A stretch of 64,000 nt of DNA from an uncultured Bacteroidales bacterium (GCA_900318245.1 ONJT01000001.1:1-64000), one strand, 5' to 3'. Shown: positions 39,964 to 48,095, counted from the first letter of the stretch. Numbers and translations: made by a program. The notes: a model not told the origin generated them from the letters alone.

Positions 39964-39995
39964 GCAAAGGTAGTGAAAAAATTGCATATATCAAA
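39964..39995 (-). promoter_or_regulatory. promoter of bcp and the sugar kinase gene
   Basis: Minus-strand TTTG (39995-39992), 19 bases, TACCTTTGC (39972-39964). Confidence 0.8.
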
Positions 39996-40117
39996 AAAAT
40001 AGTTAAAATTTAATCGTAATACTTGTGTATTTAGAAAATTTCAACTAATTTTGCAGCAATTTCTGTCCTGCGTCGGCAATAAAGTGGAGTACATTACAAC
40101 TTTTTGACAAGCAAAAC

Positions 40118-40149
40118 TTGCATATGTCATTTTTTTATCATACCTTTGC
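40118..40149 (+). promoter_or_regulatory. promoter of the rubrerythrin gene
   Basis: TTG (40118-40120), 20 bases, TACCTTTGC (40141-40149). Confidence 0.8.
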
Positions 40150-40186
40150 GGCGGAAAATTGTTTAACCCTATAAAACTTAATCATT

Positions 40187-40729
40187 ATGAAAGACTTAAA
40201 AGGAACAAAAACCGAACGCAACCTCATGGAGGCTTTTGCCGGTGAATCACAAGCTCGTAACAAGTACACCTTCTTCGCTTCCAAAGCAAAGAAAGACGGT
40301 TACGTACAGATCAGCAAGATTTTCGAGGAGACTGCTGCTAACGAGAAAGAGCATGCAGAACTCTGGTACAAATACCTCAACGGAGGCAAAATCAGCGATA
40401 CCGCTGCCAACCTCGCAGACGCTGCTGCAGGTGAAAATGCCGAGTGGACGGACATGTATGCTCGCATGGCTGCCGAGGCTCGTGCAGAAGGATTCGATGA
40501 GATTGCCGAGAAGTTCGAACAAGTGGGTGCTATCGAGAAACACCACGAAGAACGTTACCGCAAACTGCTGAAGAACATCGAGGATAAAGTTGTCTTCTCT
40601 CGCGAAGGCGATTGCATCTGGCAGTGCTCCAACTGTGGCCATATCGTAGTCGGCAAAGCTGCACCCGAAGAGTGCCCCGTTTGCCACCACGCCCAAGCTT
40701 ATTTCCAGTTATTGGCTGAGAACTATTGA
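40187..40729 (+). CDS. rbr: rubrerythrin
   Basis: The 180-residue protein has a ferritin-like diiron domain ([33 protein letters not shown]) and a C-terminal rubredoxin-like site with CSNC and CPVC. Rubrerythrin reduces hydrogen peroxide in anaerobes. It has its own strong promoter and fits the oxidative-stress block here. The last residues and following bases are duplicated (see 40714-40778). Confidence 0.95.
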   Translation: MKDLKGTKTERNLMEAFAGESQARNKYTFFASKAKKDGYVQISKIFEETAANEKEHAELWYKYLNGGKISDTAANLADAAAGENAEWTDMYARMAAEARAEGFDEIAEKFEQVGAIEKHHEERYRKLLKNIEDKVVFSREGDCIWQCSNCGHIVVGKAAPEECPVCHHAQAYFQLLAENY

Positions 40730-40778
40730 AAATAAATCGTGCCCTTGTGGCTAAGAACTATTAAAAAAAATCGTGCCC
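40714..40778 (+). repeat. 31-base tandem duplication at the rubrerythrin 3' end
   Basis: GGCTGAGAACTATTGAAAAT continuing to ATCGTGCCC at 40744 recurs as GGCTAAGAACTATTAAAAAA continuing to ATCGTGCCC at 40778. The first copy includes the gene's last codons and stop. Confidence 0.75.
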
Positions 40779-40789
40779 AGCCATAGTGA

Positions 40790-41011
40790 ATGGCAAATAT
40801 AACGAAGATACTTTTTATATGTCACGGTAACATCTGCCGCTCACCGATGGCTGAGTTCATCATGAAGCACTTGGTGGCGCAAGCAGGTCGTGCCTCCGAC
40901 TTTGAGATAGCATCAGCAGCTGTGTCCACGGAGGAAATAGGCAACGATATCTATCCTCCGGCTAAGCGAATGTTAGCTGCGAAAAATGTGCCGTTTGAGC
41001 ATCGTGCCTAA
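40790..41011 (+). pseudogene. truncated low-molecular-weight protein tyrosine phosphatase
   Basis: The 73-residue product holds the phosphatase loop CHGNICRSP near its start and the first ~70 residues of the fold, then stops. The family is about 150 residues and needs a C-terminal Asp-Pro-Tyr general-acid loop, which is absent. The rest is not found in another frame, because the fRMsr gene begins 10 bases later. It is probably a remnant left by deletion, although a short P-loop protein could still be made. Confidence 0.75.
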
Positions 41012-41021
41012 TCAGTTGAAA

Positions 41022-41483
41022 ATGAACAAAATCGAGAAATACCAATCCCTGCTCCCGCAGATCGAATCGCTAATCTCCGGAGAATCAGATCCGATTGCCA
41101 ACATGGCGAACGTGGCAGCAGTCCTGCACGACGCTTTCGGCTTTTGGTGGACAGGGTTCTATCGCATAGAAGGGCAACAACTGGTCTTGGGTCCGTTCCA
41201 AGGTCCTATCGCGTGTACGCGCATTCCGTATGGTAAAGGTGTCTGCGGCACAGCTTGGCAACGCGCCGAAACCGTCATCGTGCCTAACGTCCATGACTTC
41301 CCCGGACATATTGCGTGTTCCTCCGCTTCCAACAGCGAAATCGTCGTTCCAGTCATCCGTAACAACCAAGTCATCGCTGTCCTTGACATCGACAGCAAGG
41401 ACTTCAACACCTTCGATGAGACGGACCAACTCTATTTGGAACAAATTGTAAAGATGTTGCAGCATATTTTGTCCATAAAATAG
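41022..41483 (+). CDS. msrC: free methionine-(R)-sulfoxide reductase (GAF domain)
   Basis: The 153-residue GAF protein has the fRMsr cysteines in ACTRIPYGKGVCG and HIACSSASNSEIVVPV, matching the E. coli pattern. It reduces free methionine-R-sulfoxide. ATG 41022 is chosen because the family starts with a short helix (MNKIEKYQSLLPQIE) before the GAF core; a longer frame starts in the truncated phosphatase. It is part of the stress block with superoxide dismutase next. Confidence 0.9.
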   Translation: MNKIEKYQSLLPQIESLISGESDPIANMANVAAVLHDAFGFWWTGFYRIEGQQLVLGPFQGPIACTRIPYGKGVCGTAWQRAETVIVPNVHDFPGHIACSSASNSEIVVPVIRNNQVIAVLDIDSKDFNTFDETDQLYLEQIVKMLQHILSIK

Positions 41484-41510
41484 TATTAACCCATTAAACT
41501 CATAATCATT

Positions 41511-42116
41511 ATGTTACCACTTCTATTCACCCTCATTTCATTGCCGTACGCCCCCAACGCGTTGGAGCCGGTAATTAGTCAGGAAACGATTGAGTATCAC
41601 CACGGTAAGCACCTGCAGACCTACGTTGATAACCTCAATAAACTTGTTGTCGGAACGGAATTCGAGTCCATGCCGTTGGAGGAGATTGTTGCGAAGTCGC
41701 AAGGTGGCATTTTTAACAATGCCGGACAGATCTTGAACCACAATCTGTACTTCCTCCAGTTCAAGCCTTACACCATTGATCAATCATCAATCATCAATGA
41801 CCAATTGCCGATAATAAAGGCAATTGTCCGTGATTTCGGTTCGTTCGAAGCCTTCAAAGCGGAGCTTGAACAGAAAGGTACCACGCTCTTCGGTTCTGGA
41901 TGGGTATGGCTTGCCGCAGACAAGGATGGCAAACTTGTCATCACCCAAGAACCCAATGCCGGTAACCCCGTCACCAAAGGGCTAAAACCCCTGCTGACGA
42001 TGGACGTCTGGGAGCACGCTTATTACATCGACTATCGCAATCGTCGTGCTGCTCATCTCCAATCCCTCTGGCAGATCATCAATTGGGACGAAATCAATCG
42101 CCGTTACACTGAATAA
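41511..42116 (+). CDS. sodB: Fe/Mn superoxide dismutase with repeat insert
   Basis: The 201-residue enzyme has the metal ligands in EYHHGKH, LNHNLYF and DVWEHAYY. It converts superoxide to oxygen and peroxide. Around residues 90-99 the stretch DQSSIINDQL is encoded by a TCAATCATCAA-type repeat (41778-41806), placed in the loop after the second ligand helix where length often varies. The N-terminus has a few hydrophobic residues (MLPLLFTLIS), but not a convincing signal peptide. Confidence 0.92.
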   Translation: MLPLLFTLISLPYAPNALEPVISQETIEYHHGKHLQTYVDNLNKLVVGTEFESMPLEEIVAKSQGGIFNNAGQILNHNLYFLQFKPYTIDQSSIINDQLPIIKAIVRDFGSFEAFKAELEQKGTTLFGSGWVWLAADKDGKLVITQEPNAGNPVTKGLKPLLTMDVWEHAYYIDYRNRRAAHLQSLWQIINWDEINRRYTE

Positions 42117-42158
42117 TCCCCGATTTTCGCTACAAAATCAACATTTTTGAAAGAATTT

Positions 42159-42201
42159 CCCATATATATTTGCGTATATGGGATTTTTTGTATACCTTTG
42201 C
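42159..42201 (+). promoter_or_regulatory. combined terminator / promoter element
   Basis: CCCATATA (42159-42166) pairs with TATATGGG (42175-42182) and is followed by six T, a terminator for sodB. The same bases hold TTTG (42169-42172), and TACCTTTGC (42193-42201) lies 20 bases later as promoter for the next gene. Confidence 0.7.
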
Positions 42202-42288
42202 CGCCGCAAATCTTGTGTGCGTATATGCACATACATTGCATACGTACGTACGAGCAAACACCGCAAATAACAACAAACCCAACGCGCA

Positions 42289-43770
42289 ATGAACAATCAG
42301 GATATCGATTTTAGCAATCTCTCCGCTTATCGGGAAGGAAACCAATTGGAGGCAAAGAAAGCCACCATAGGGTTGCCGAATTCCATCTGGGAGACGTACT
42401 CATCGTTTGCAAACACAGACGGTGGGTTGATCCTGCTGGGTGTGGAAGAGGCGAAGGATCATGCGTTGCATGCGGTGCATCTGGACGATCCGGAAGCACT
42501 GATTCGGGATTTCTGGAACACCATCAACAATCCGCAGAAAGTGAGCCTGAACATCCTGACGGACAGCATGGTGCGGACGCAAGAGGTGGACGGAGAGACG
42601 ATTATCGTCATCGAGGTGCCACGTGCTGAGCGTGAGTTGCGACCCATCTACGTGGGCCTGGATCCCATCAAGGGTACGTTCCGTCGCAATCATGAAGGCG
42701 ACTACCATTGTACGCGTGAACAGGTGTCGGCTATGTTCCGTGATGCGGCACAGGTGAGCATCGACAAGAAAGTGCTGACGGAGACGGATAAGTCGGTGTT
42801 CTGCCAGGATAGCATCAATGATTACCGGATTCTATTCAATGCCAAACATCCGAACCATGCGTGGACGAAACTGGATGATGAGCTATTCCTGCGTCGGATC
42901 GGTGCGATGGGTGTGGATACGGAGACGAAGACAGTGCATCCTACGATTGCGGGACTGCTGATGTTCGGCTATGAATATGAGATTGTGCGTGAGTTCTCGC
43001 AGTATTTCCTGGATTATCAGGAGCGGATGGATCCGTCGATTCGCTGGACGCACCGTGTGATCTCGTCGTCCGGGGACTGGAGCGGTAACCTGTTCGACTT
43101 CTATTTCCGGATCATCAACCGGCTGACGAGTGATCTGCCGGTGCCGTTTAAGTTGGTGAATAATGAGCGGGACGACGATACGCCATTGCATGAGACGGTG
43201 CGTGAGGCGCTGCTGAATGCGTTGGTGCATGCGGACTATTATGGTCGCATGGGAACGGTGATCATCAAGAGTCCGGAGACGCTGTCGTTTGCCAATCCGG
43301 GAGATATGCGTATCAGTCTGGCTATGGCGATGGAGGGAGGCTTCTCCGATCCACGTAACGCAACGCTAATGAAGATGTTCGGGATGATTGGGGTAGGTGA
43401 GCGTGCCGGAAGTGGCGTGCCGAATATCATCGCGACATGGGAGAACGAGACGCAGCATCGTCCGTTGTACAAGATTATGTACTCCCCGGAACGTGTGATG
43501 TGTACGATTTTTGTCGCTGGTTCCGGCGATAAACCGGTGATAAATGAGGTTTCCAGCGATAAATCCGGCGATAAAGTGGCAAAATCCGGCGATAAACGAC
43601 AGGTTATATTGGCATATCTGGCTCAACATCCGAATTCAAGGAACGCCGAGATTGCAGCAGAACTAGGTTTGAGTGTGTCACAAACGCGTGATTATTTGAA
43701 CGGACTGGTGGCTGCCGGATTGGTGGAAGAGTCAGGGGCTAATAAGAACCGGAAGTATAGTGTGAAGTAA
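42289..43770 (+). CDS. Schlafen/AlbA_2-type ATP-binding regulator
   Basis: The 493-residue protein has the AlbA_2/Schlafen N-terminal domain (EGNQLEAKKATIGLPNSIWE, ANTDGGLILLGVEE), a HATPase-like segment (REALLNALVHADYYGRMGTV, GERAGSGVPNI) and a C-terminal winged helix (NAEIAAELGLSVSQTRDYLN). Family members are regulators or nucleic-acid-binding proteins. A low-complexity linker around residues 408-436 repeats SGDK, encoded by GGCGATAAA-type units. It has its own promoter. The leader includes the palindromic ACGTACGTACG. Confidence 0.85.
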   Translation: MNNQDIDFSNLSAYREGNQLEAKKATIGLPNSIWETYSSFANTDGGLILLGVEEAKDHALHAVHLDDPEALIRDFWNTINNPQKVSLNILTDSMVRTQEVDGETIIVIEVPRAERELRPIYVGLDPIKGTFRRNHEGDYHCTREQVSAMFRDAAQVSIDKKVLTETDKSVFCQDSINDYRILFNAKHPNHAWTKLDDELFLRRIGAMGVDTETKTVHPTIAGLLMFGYEYEIVREFSQYFLDYQERMDPSIRWTHRVISSSGDWSGNLFDFYFRIINRLTSDLPVPFKLVNNERDDDTPLHETVREALLNALVHADYYGRMGTVIIKSPETLSFANPGDMRISLAMAMEGGFSDPRNATLMKMFGMIGVGERAGSGVPNIIATWENETQHRPLYKIMYSPERVMCTIFVAGSGDKPVINEVSSDKSGDKVAKSGDKRQVILAYLAQHPNSRNAEIAAELGLSVSQTRDYLNGLVAAGLVEESGANKNRKYSVK

Positions 43771-43930
43771 TTCTTTTCTTTCAAAACCTGGCAGAAAACG
43801 AGGATTTTAAAATTAAACATGAAAGATAAAAGACAAAAAATCCATCGTAACTCCCTGTAAATAAGCGGTGATCGTTCTCGTTTGGAAACCAAAGAAAAGA
43901 AAAAGAAAAACAAAAGTTAGACAAAGATAA

Positions 43931-44374
43931 ATGGACAAAACCACCATCCATATGGTCCCGGAGCCCCGCAAGACGGAACTCGTCAACGCGTGTTTCCCCA
44001 TCATCGGAGCTATCTTCGAGGTGTACAAAACCCTGGGCCCCGGACTCCCTGAGTACATCTACCAGGAAGCGCTCCTCAACGAGCTGAACCGCACCGGACT
44101 GCCCACCCATAAGGAACTCGAGTACCATCCGATGTACAAGGGCCAACCGCTCCAGGCCTTCCTCAAGATGGATTTTGTTGTGGAGACATCCATCGGCAAT
44201 GTCATCATCGAGTGCAAGGCTCTGACCCAACTGACGGAGAAGGAGCATTACCAGACGTTCGGTTACCTCCGCGGTACCGGTTATACGGCTGCGCTTCTCG
44301 TCAATTTTGGCACCAGCCCCAAGGTCCAACTGGAGCGGTTCCACAACAACCATGGTCAGATAGAAGTGTTCTAA
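43931..44374 (+). CDS. GxxExxY family protein
   Basis: The 147-residue protein has the family signature in GLPEYIYQEAL and the later VIIECKAL, the PD-(D/E)xK-like pair shared by GxxExxY (PDDEXK_3) proteins. The family is widespread in Bacteroidota as small stand-alone genes; its role is unknown, with a nuclease-like fold expected. The CDS uses more C-rich codons than its neighbours, which suggests transfer. It ends only 44 bases before the 3' end of RNA B, in a region with three structured RNAs. Confidence 0.85.
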   Translation: MDKTTIHMVPEPRKTELVNACFPIIGAIFEVYKTLGPGLPEYIYQEALLNELNRTGLPTHKELEYHPMYKGQPLQAFLKMDFVVETSIGNVIIECKALTQLTEKEHYQTFGYLRGTGYTAALLVNFGTSPKVQLERFHNNHGQIEVF

Positions 44375-44417
44375 TCTGCCCCGTAAAGATCTTTGAATTA
44401 TTGTAACCAAAAAAGTC

Positions 44418-44544
44418 GGAATCAACAGTTGCCGTTAGCAACTCCGGCATGATTACTCCTCATTCTCCTCGTGAGCAAGTCTCCCGGATAGACTGATGAC
44501 TAATCCTGCCCAGCCGATGCGATACTTCGCTGCTTGTTGATTCC
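44418..44544 (-). ncRNA. structured RNA B (same architecture as A, C, D)
   Basis: Minus-strand 127-base segment closed by a perfect 10-bp stem, GGAATCAACA with TGTTGATTCC (plus-strand ends 44418-44427 and 44535-44544). Inside are hairpin GCGA/TCGC (44519-44530), a long arm with GGC/GCC, GATTA/TAATC (44451-44455 with 44501-44505) and AGTCT/AGACT (44478-44494), and hairpin AGTTGC/GCAACT (44427-44443). It ends ACTTTTTTGGTTAC, like RNA D. No open frame is supported. Confidence 0.6.
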
Positions 44545-44673
44545 TCTCAAAAAACTGTACAAAAAAACGTTGCATTGCATTTCACTTCAAAAAAGTTTGC
44601 CCACGCATTCTTTTACTACCGCAGTGATTATGCTTAAAAAATTTTTTGGCATTTTTTGATCTTTTTTTTGTAA

Positions 44674-44887
44674 AGCAGCAGTTTCCGCTATGTCATTGAA
44701 TATTTTTTGGCTTTTTTGTCATTAGATAGCAATGACATCTCGGATGTGAGGATTTATTAGTAGCGGATTATTGAAAGCTTGTTTTCGGATAAGACGATAG
44801 TAATAAATACTTGAAGGTACTGCAAGTACTATTGCTATCTAATGCTTTTTTTATAGTTTTTTTGATTATCTAAATAAAACTGCTGCT
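44674..44887 (+). ncRNA. outer, interrupted copy of a D-like RNA
   Basis: AGCAGCAGTTT (44674-44684) pairs perfectly with AAACTGCTGCT (44877-44887) and the flanks match those of RNA D almost base for base: TTTTTTGGCATTTTTTGATC upstream and GCTGCCTTTTTTGGTTACCT downstream. The interior is replaced by RNA C with its own T-rich flanks. It looks like an RNA gene split by insertion of a related one. Confidence 0.5.
44720..44844 (+). ncRNA. structured RNA C
   Basis: This 125-base segment has a perfect 14-bp closing stem CATTAGATAGCAAT/ATTGCTATCTAATG. Hairpin 1 is ACATC-TCG-GATGT (44735-44747). Arm 2 begins ATTTATTA (44752-44759) with TAATAAAT (44801-44808) and carries an apical GAAA/TTTC around GCTTGT (44773-44786). 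Hairpin 3 is GTACT-GCA-AGTAC (44817-44829). A run of seven T follows. TATTTTTTG at 44701-44709 is ten bases upstream of the stem, the same distance as in RNA A. Confidence 0.65.
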
Positions 44888-44987
44888 GCCTTTTTTGGTT
44901 ACCTAGAAATAAAACGTATTGTAGCTACAAAAAGAAGTTCACACTATGCCTTGAATTTTTTTGGCATTTTTTGATCTTTTTTTGGAA

Positions 44988-45110
44988 AGCAGTCGAGAGG
45001 TTCGTGAAAGGAACCTGTCGAAATGGACGATAATTGGTTAGCAATGGAAGCTCGCTTACGCTTGGAACCAAGTATCGTACATTAGGGTTGATTTATCAAC
45101 CTGGACTGCT
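44988..45110 (+). ncRNA. structured RNA D
   Basis: This 123-base segment is closed by AGCAGTC/GACTGCT (44988-44994 with 45104-45110). Hairpin 1 is AGGTTC/GAACCT with an outer CGA/TCG (44994-45020). Arm 2 has ACGATA/TATCGT (45027-45078) and TTGGTT/AACCAA (45034-45071) with an AAGC/GCTT tip. Hairpin 3 is GGTTGAT-TT-ATCAACC (45086-45101). The tail GCCTTTTTTTTGGTTAC is U-rich. No open frame is supported. Confidence 0.65.
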
Positions 45111-45155
45111 GCCTTTTTTTGGTTACCTAAAATAGAATAAAACTAAAACGAATAT

Positions 45156-46418
45156 ATGAATACAGCGATTGAATTTGAACATGTGAGCAAGCAGTACAGA
45201 CTTGGTCTGGTATCAACCAAGACTCTGTCACATGACATAAGAAGATTTTGGATAACGAATGTTCTTGGGAAAGAAGATCCGTATCTCAAAATCGGCGAGA
45301 CGAACGACAGAGCGTCCAAAGGCACCTCCGAATACGTCTGGGCCCTCCGCGACATCGACTTCAAGGTCGAGCAAGGCGACGTCGTCGGCATCATCGGCAA
45401 GAACGGTGCCGGCAAATCCACTTTGCTCAAACTCCTCTCCCGCGTCACAGGCCCTACCACCGGCACTATCCGTGCCCATGGTCGTATAGGTTCGCTCCTT
45501 GAAGTCGGCACCGGCTTCCATGGCGAGATGACCGGTCGTGAGAATATCTTCATGAACGGAGCTATCCTGGGCATGAGCCGCGCAGAGATCCAGTCCAAGC
45601 TCGATGAGATCATTGACTTCTCCGGCTGCGAACGGTATATCGACACCCCTGTGAAGCGTTATTCCTCCGGTATGACTGTCCGTCTGGGCTTCGCCGTAGC
45701 TGCTTTCCTCGAACCCGAGATCCTCGTCGTGGACGAAGTCCTCGCCGTCGGCGATGCCGAGTTCCAAAAGAAAGCCATCGGCAAGATGAAAGACGTCTCC
45801 CAAGGCCAAGGCCGCACCGTCCTCTTCGTTAGTCATAATATGGCAAGTATAAGACAGTTGTGTACAACAGGAGTATTGCTGGATAAAGGAACGGTTATCT
45901 ATCGTGATAACGATATCAACAAGGTTGTTGACAAATATCTGGAGGAGTCGTACAAGCAGGACGACAAGATCATCAACAATGTGACGGAGTGTGCTCCGTA
46001 CGTTCACTTGCACAAGGTGACTGTGAACGGCAAGGAGATGAATCCGATTATCATCAACGAGGATAATACGGATGTGGAGATTTGTATAGAGGGCGAATTG
46101 GATATGGATGTGAACTTGGCATTTGAGTTGCGACTGAAAGATACGAAGGAGACTCCATTGGCATTCTACAGCCCGAATCATTATACAGGAACGACAGAGG
46201 TGATTAAGAAGGGCAAGTTTGAGATTAAGCGAACGGTTCACATCCCGAAGGAGTTTAATCAAGGAGATTATATATGCAGTCTGTATTTGACTGATCCGGG
46301 CAAGGCATATCACTGCCAGATGGAGAATGCGATGCGACTGAGTTATGAAGGTTTCCGCATGGAAACGGGTCATGTGTTTAATTACCAAGTTGGAAACGGA
46401 TTGTTGTTCTTGCGATAA
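45156..46418 (+). CDS. wzt: ABC transporter ATPase with Wzt-type C-terminal domain
   Basis: The 420-residue protein has Walker A GKNGAGKST (about 82-90), signature YSSGMTVRLG and Walker B ILVVDEVLAVGD, followed by a ~150-residue beta-rich C-terminal domain as in Wzt proteins that recognise the glycan end. It powers export of a lipid-linked polysaccharide. It begins the long polysaccharide operon. The permease partners are probably the two Wzm-like proteins encoded near 33.6-35.3 kb. Confidence 0.92.
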   Translation: MNTAIEFEHVSKQYRLGLVSTKTLSHDIRRFWITNVLGKEDPYLKIGETNDRASKGTSEYVWALRDIDFKVEQGDVVGIIGKNGAGKSTLLKLLSRVTGPTTGTIRAHGRIGSLLEVGTGFHGEMTGRENIFMNGAILGMSRAEIQSKLDEIIDFSGCERYIDTPVKRYSSGMTVRLGFAVAAFLEPEILVVDEVLAVGDAEFQKKAIGKMKDVSQGQGRTVLFVSHNMASIRQLCTTGVLLDKGTVIYRDNDINKVVDKYLEESYKQDDKIINNVTECAPYVHLHKVTVNGKEMNPIIINEDNTDVEICIEGELDMDVNLAFELRLKDTKETPLAFYSPNHYTGTTEVIKKGKFEIKRTVHIPKEFNQGDYICSLYLTDPGKAYHCQMENAMRLSYEGFRMETGHVFNYQVGNGLLFLR

Positions 46419-46432
46419 AAGAAAAGAAAGCG

Positions 46433-47272
46433 ATGAGTCAGAAGATCTTTATCACATACGCAAATGAGAAGTTCGCGCTATCTGAGAAGCAGCTGCTGAT
46501 AGAGGCGAGAGCGTTGGGTATATTCGACAAATGTATCGGATATACGCCGAATGATTTGCCGGAGTTTGTGAAGGCTAATCCGCTGATGGCTTTTGCAAGA
46601 GGTGGAGGTTATTGGTGCTGGAAGCCGTATGTGATATGGAAGACGCTGCAAGAGTATCCGAAGGCGATTGTGGTATATGCGGATGCCGGATGTATATTGC
46701 AGAAAGGGAAAGAATGGGATGAATGGTTTGAGATGATGGATAGTTGCGATACGCTGCTGCAACATTATCGGGAGGATGTGTATTACGGATGGGAAGAGCT
46801 GTATCCGGGAGTTAAGGTAAGCGCGTCGCTGAACAGATGGGCAAAGAAGTCGGCGCTGGATTACTATGACGGATGCTTTAAGGATAAGAAATGGTATGAG
46901 CAGCCATCGCTATGGGCAGGGTTTGTGATTGCAAAAGGGAAGAGTGAAGTGATAAAGGAGTGGTTTGAGATGAGTATGCTTCATCCGGAGTTGTTTTATG
47001 ACCTGTATGCCGCAGAAAAATATGTACAAGAAGAGAGTTATATTGCGCACCGGCATGATCAGAGTGTGCTGTCGGCAATTGCATATATGGGTGTAGAGAA
47101 GGGATGGAAGGTTAAGATACTGCCGGAAGTGTCAGAGAGCAGAACCGATGCAGCTGTTGTTACAGCAAGAAGAGTTGTGAGAGAAGTGTCGGCATGGAGT
47201 AAGATACAAAGTGCCATAGAGTCACTGTTAGGCGAGAAACTATATAGAACGTTACACCCCAAAAAGAAATAA
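46433..47272 (+). CDS. putative glycosyltransferase, family not recognised
   Basis: The 279-residue protein includes ARGGGYWCWKPYVIWKTLQE and a possible metal/nucleotide motif VVYADAGC (about residues 81-88), resembling uncharacterised transferases found in polysaccharide clusters. No signal peptide or transmembrane helix is visible. It follows the ABC ATPase by 14 bases and precedes a GT2 gene by 4. Function inferred from context. Confidence 0.65.
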   Translation: MSQKIFITYANEKFALSEKQLLIEARALGIFDKCIGYTPNDLPEFVKANPLMAFARGGGYWCWKPYVIWKTLQEYPKAIVVYADAGCILQKGKEWDEWFEMMDSCDTLLQHYREDVYYGWEELYPGVKVSASLNRWAKKSALDYYDGCFKDKKWYEQPSLWAGFVIAKGKSEVIKEWFEMSMLHPELFYDLYAAEKYVQEESYIAHRHDQSVLSAIAYMGVEKGWKVKILPEVSESRTDAAVVTARRVVREVSAWSKIQSAIESLLGEKLYRTLHPKKK

Positions 47273-47276
47273 GAGG

Positions 47277-48095
47277 ATGAAACTTTCGATAATAACAATA
47301 AACTACAACAATGCTGACGGACTCCGTAAGACGATGGAGTCTGTGTTTGCTCAGACATGTAAGGAGTTTGAGTATATCGTCGTAGATGGTGCTTCTACTG
47401 ATGGTTCTGTAGATGTGATACGAGCATCTGCCTTACAAGCAGAGGGTCTAACCTTTACATGGATAAGTGAGAAGGATAGTGGCATCTATAATGCAATGAA
47501 TAAGGGGTTGAAGATGAGCCATGGGGAGTATACGCTGATGCTGAATAGCGGGGATTATTTAGTAGATGAGCATGTGATAGAGCGGATAATGCCTGAGTTG
47601 GATGGGACGGATATAGTGCAAGGTAATAATATTGAGGAGCGGGCTAATGGTGTTTATCGAAACAGAGGATATGGTAAATCGGATATTGACTTTTTTGATG
47701 TGATGAAAGGGCAGTTTTTACACCAGTCATCATTTTGTAGGAGGGAGTTATTTGACAAGTTCGGATATTTTGATGAAAGTTATAGGATAGCAGCAGATAC
47801 AAAGTTCTTTATGATTTGTTTGGGACGAAATGATGCTACTTTTAAATATGTAGATATAGATGTTACTAATTATGATTTGACAGGTATTAGTGCTGATCTA
47901 TCTGATAAATGGGTATTCTGCCGCAAAAATGAGTTTAATCGTATTATAAAAGAGGTATTTTCTGTTCGTACATTTAAATTTATGCTTGAAAATGATAATA
48001 AAGTTCGATTATACAATGATCTACATGCTCATAAATGGATATGGTATTTAACGATGATTGTTGCGCATATTAATAATTGGTTTTATAAGAAATGA
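47277..48095 (+). CDS. GT2 family glycosyltransferase
   Basis: The 272-residue protein has the GT2 start (LSIITINYNNADGLRKTMES), VVDGASTDGSVDVI, and a later LMLNSGDYL in the DxD region, as in WcaA-like sugar transferases. The acceptor and sugar are unknown. The stop overlaps the next start by 4 bases. Confidence 0.88.
   Translation: MKLSIITINYNNADGLRKTMESVFAQTCKEFEYIVVDGASTDGSVDVIRASALQAEGLTFTWISEKDSGIYNAMNKGLKMSHGEYTLMLNSGDYLVDEHVIERIMPELDGTDIVQGNNIEERANGVYRNRGYGKSDIDFFDVMKGQFLHQSSFCRRELFDKFGYFDESYRIAADTKFFMICLGRNDATFKYVDIDVTNYDLTGISADLSDKWVFCRKNEFNRIIKEVFSVRTFKFMLENDNKVRLYNDLHAHKWIWYLTMIVAHINNWFYKK

Noticed and set aside
44720-44844. RNA C as a simple MITE-like transposable element
   Set aside because: The 14-bp ends are not shared by the other copies, whereas the whole folding plan is, which fits RNA structure better than fixed terminal repeats.
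44418-45110. Tandem RNAs as a retron, CRISPR or integron attC array
   Set aside because: No reverse transcriptase, Cas or integrase gene is near, there are no regularly spaced identical repeats, and the stem ends lack the attC core sequences.
45228-46388. 386-codon minus-strand frame opposite the Wzt-like gene
   Set aside because: The plus strand has Walker A, signature and Walker B; the opposite frame has no recognisable content.
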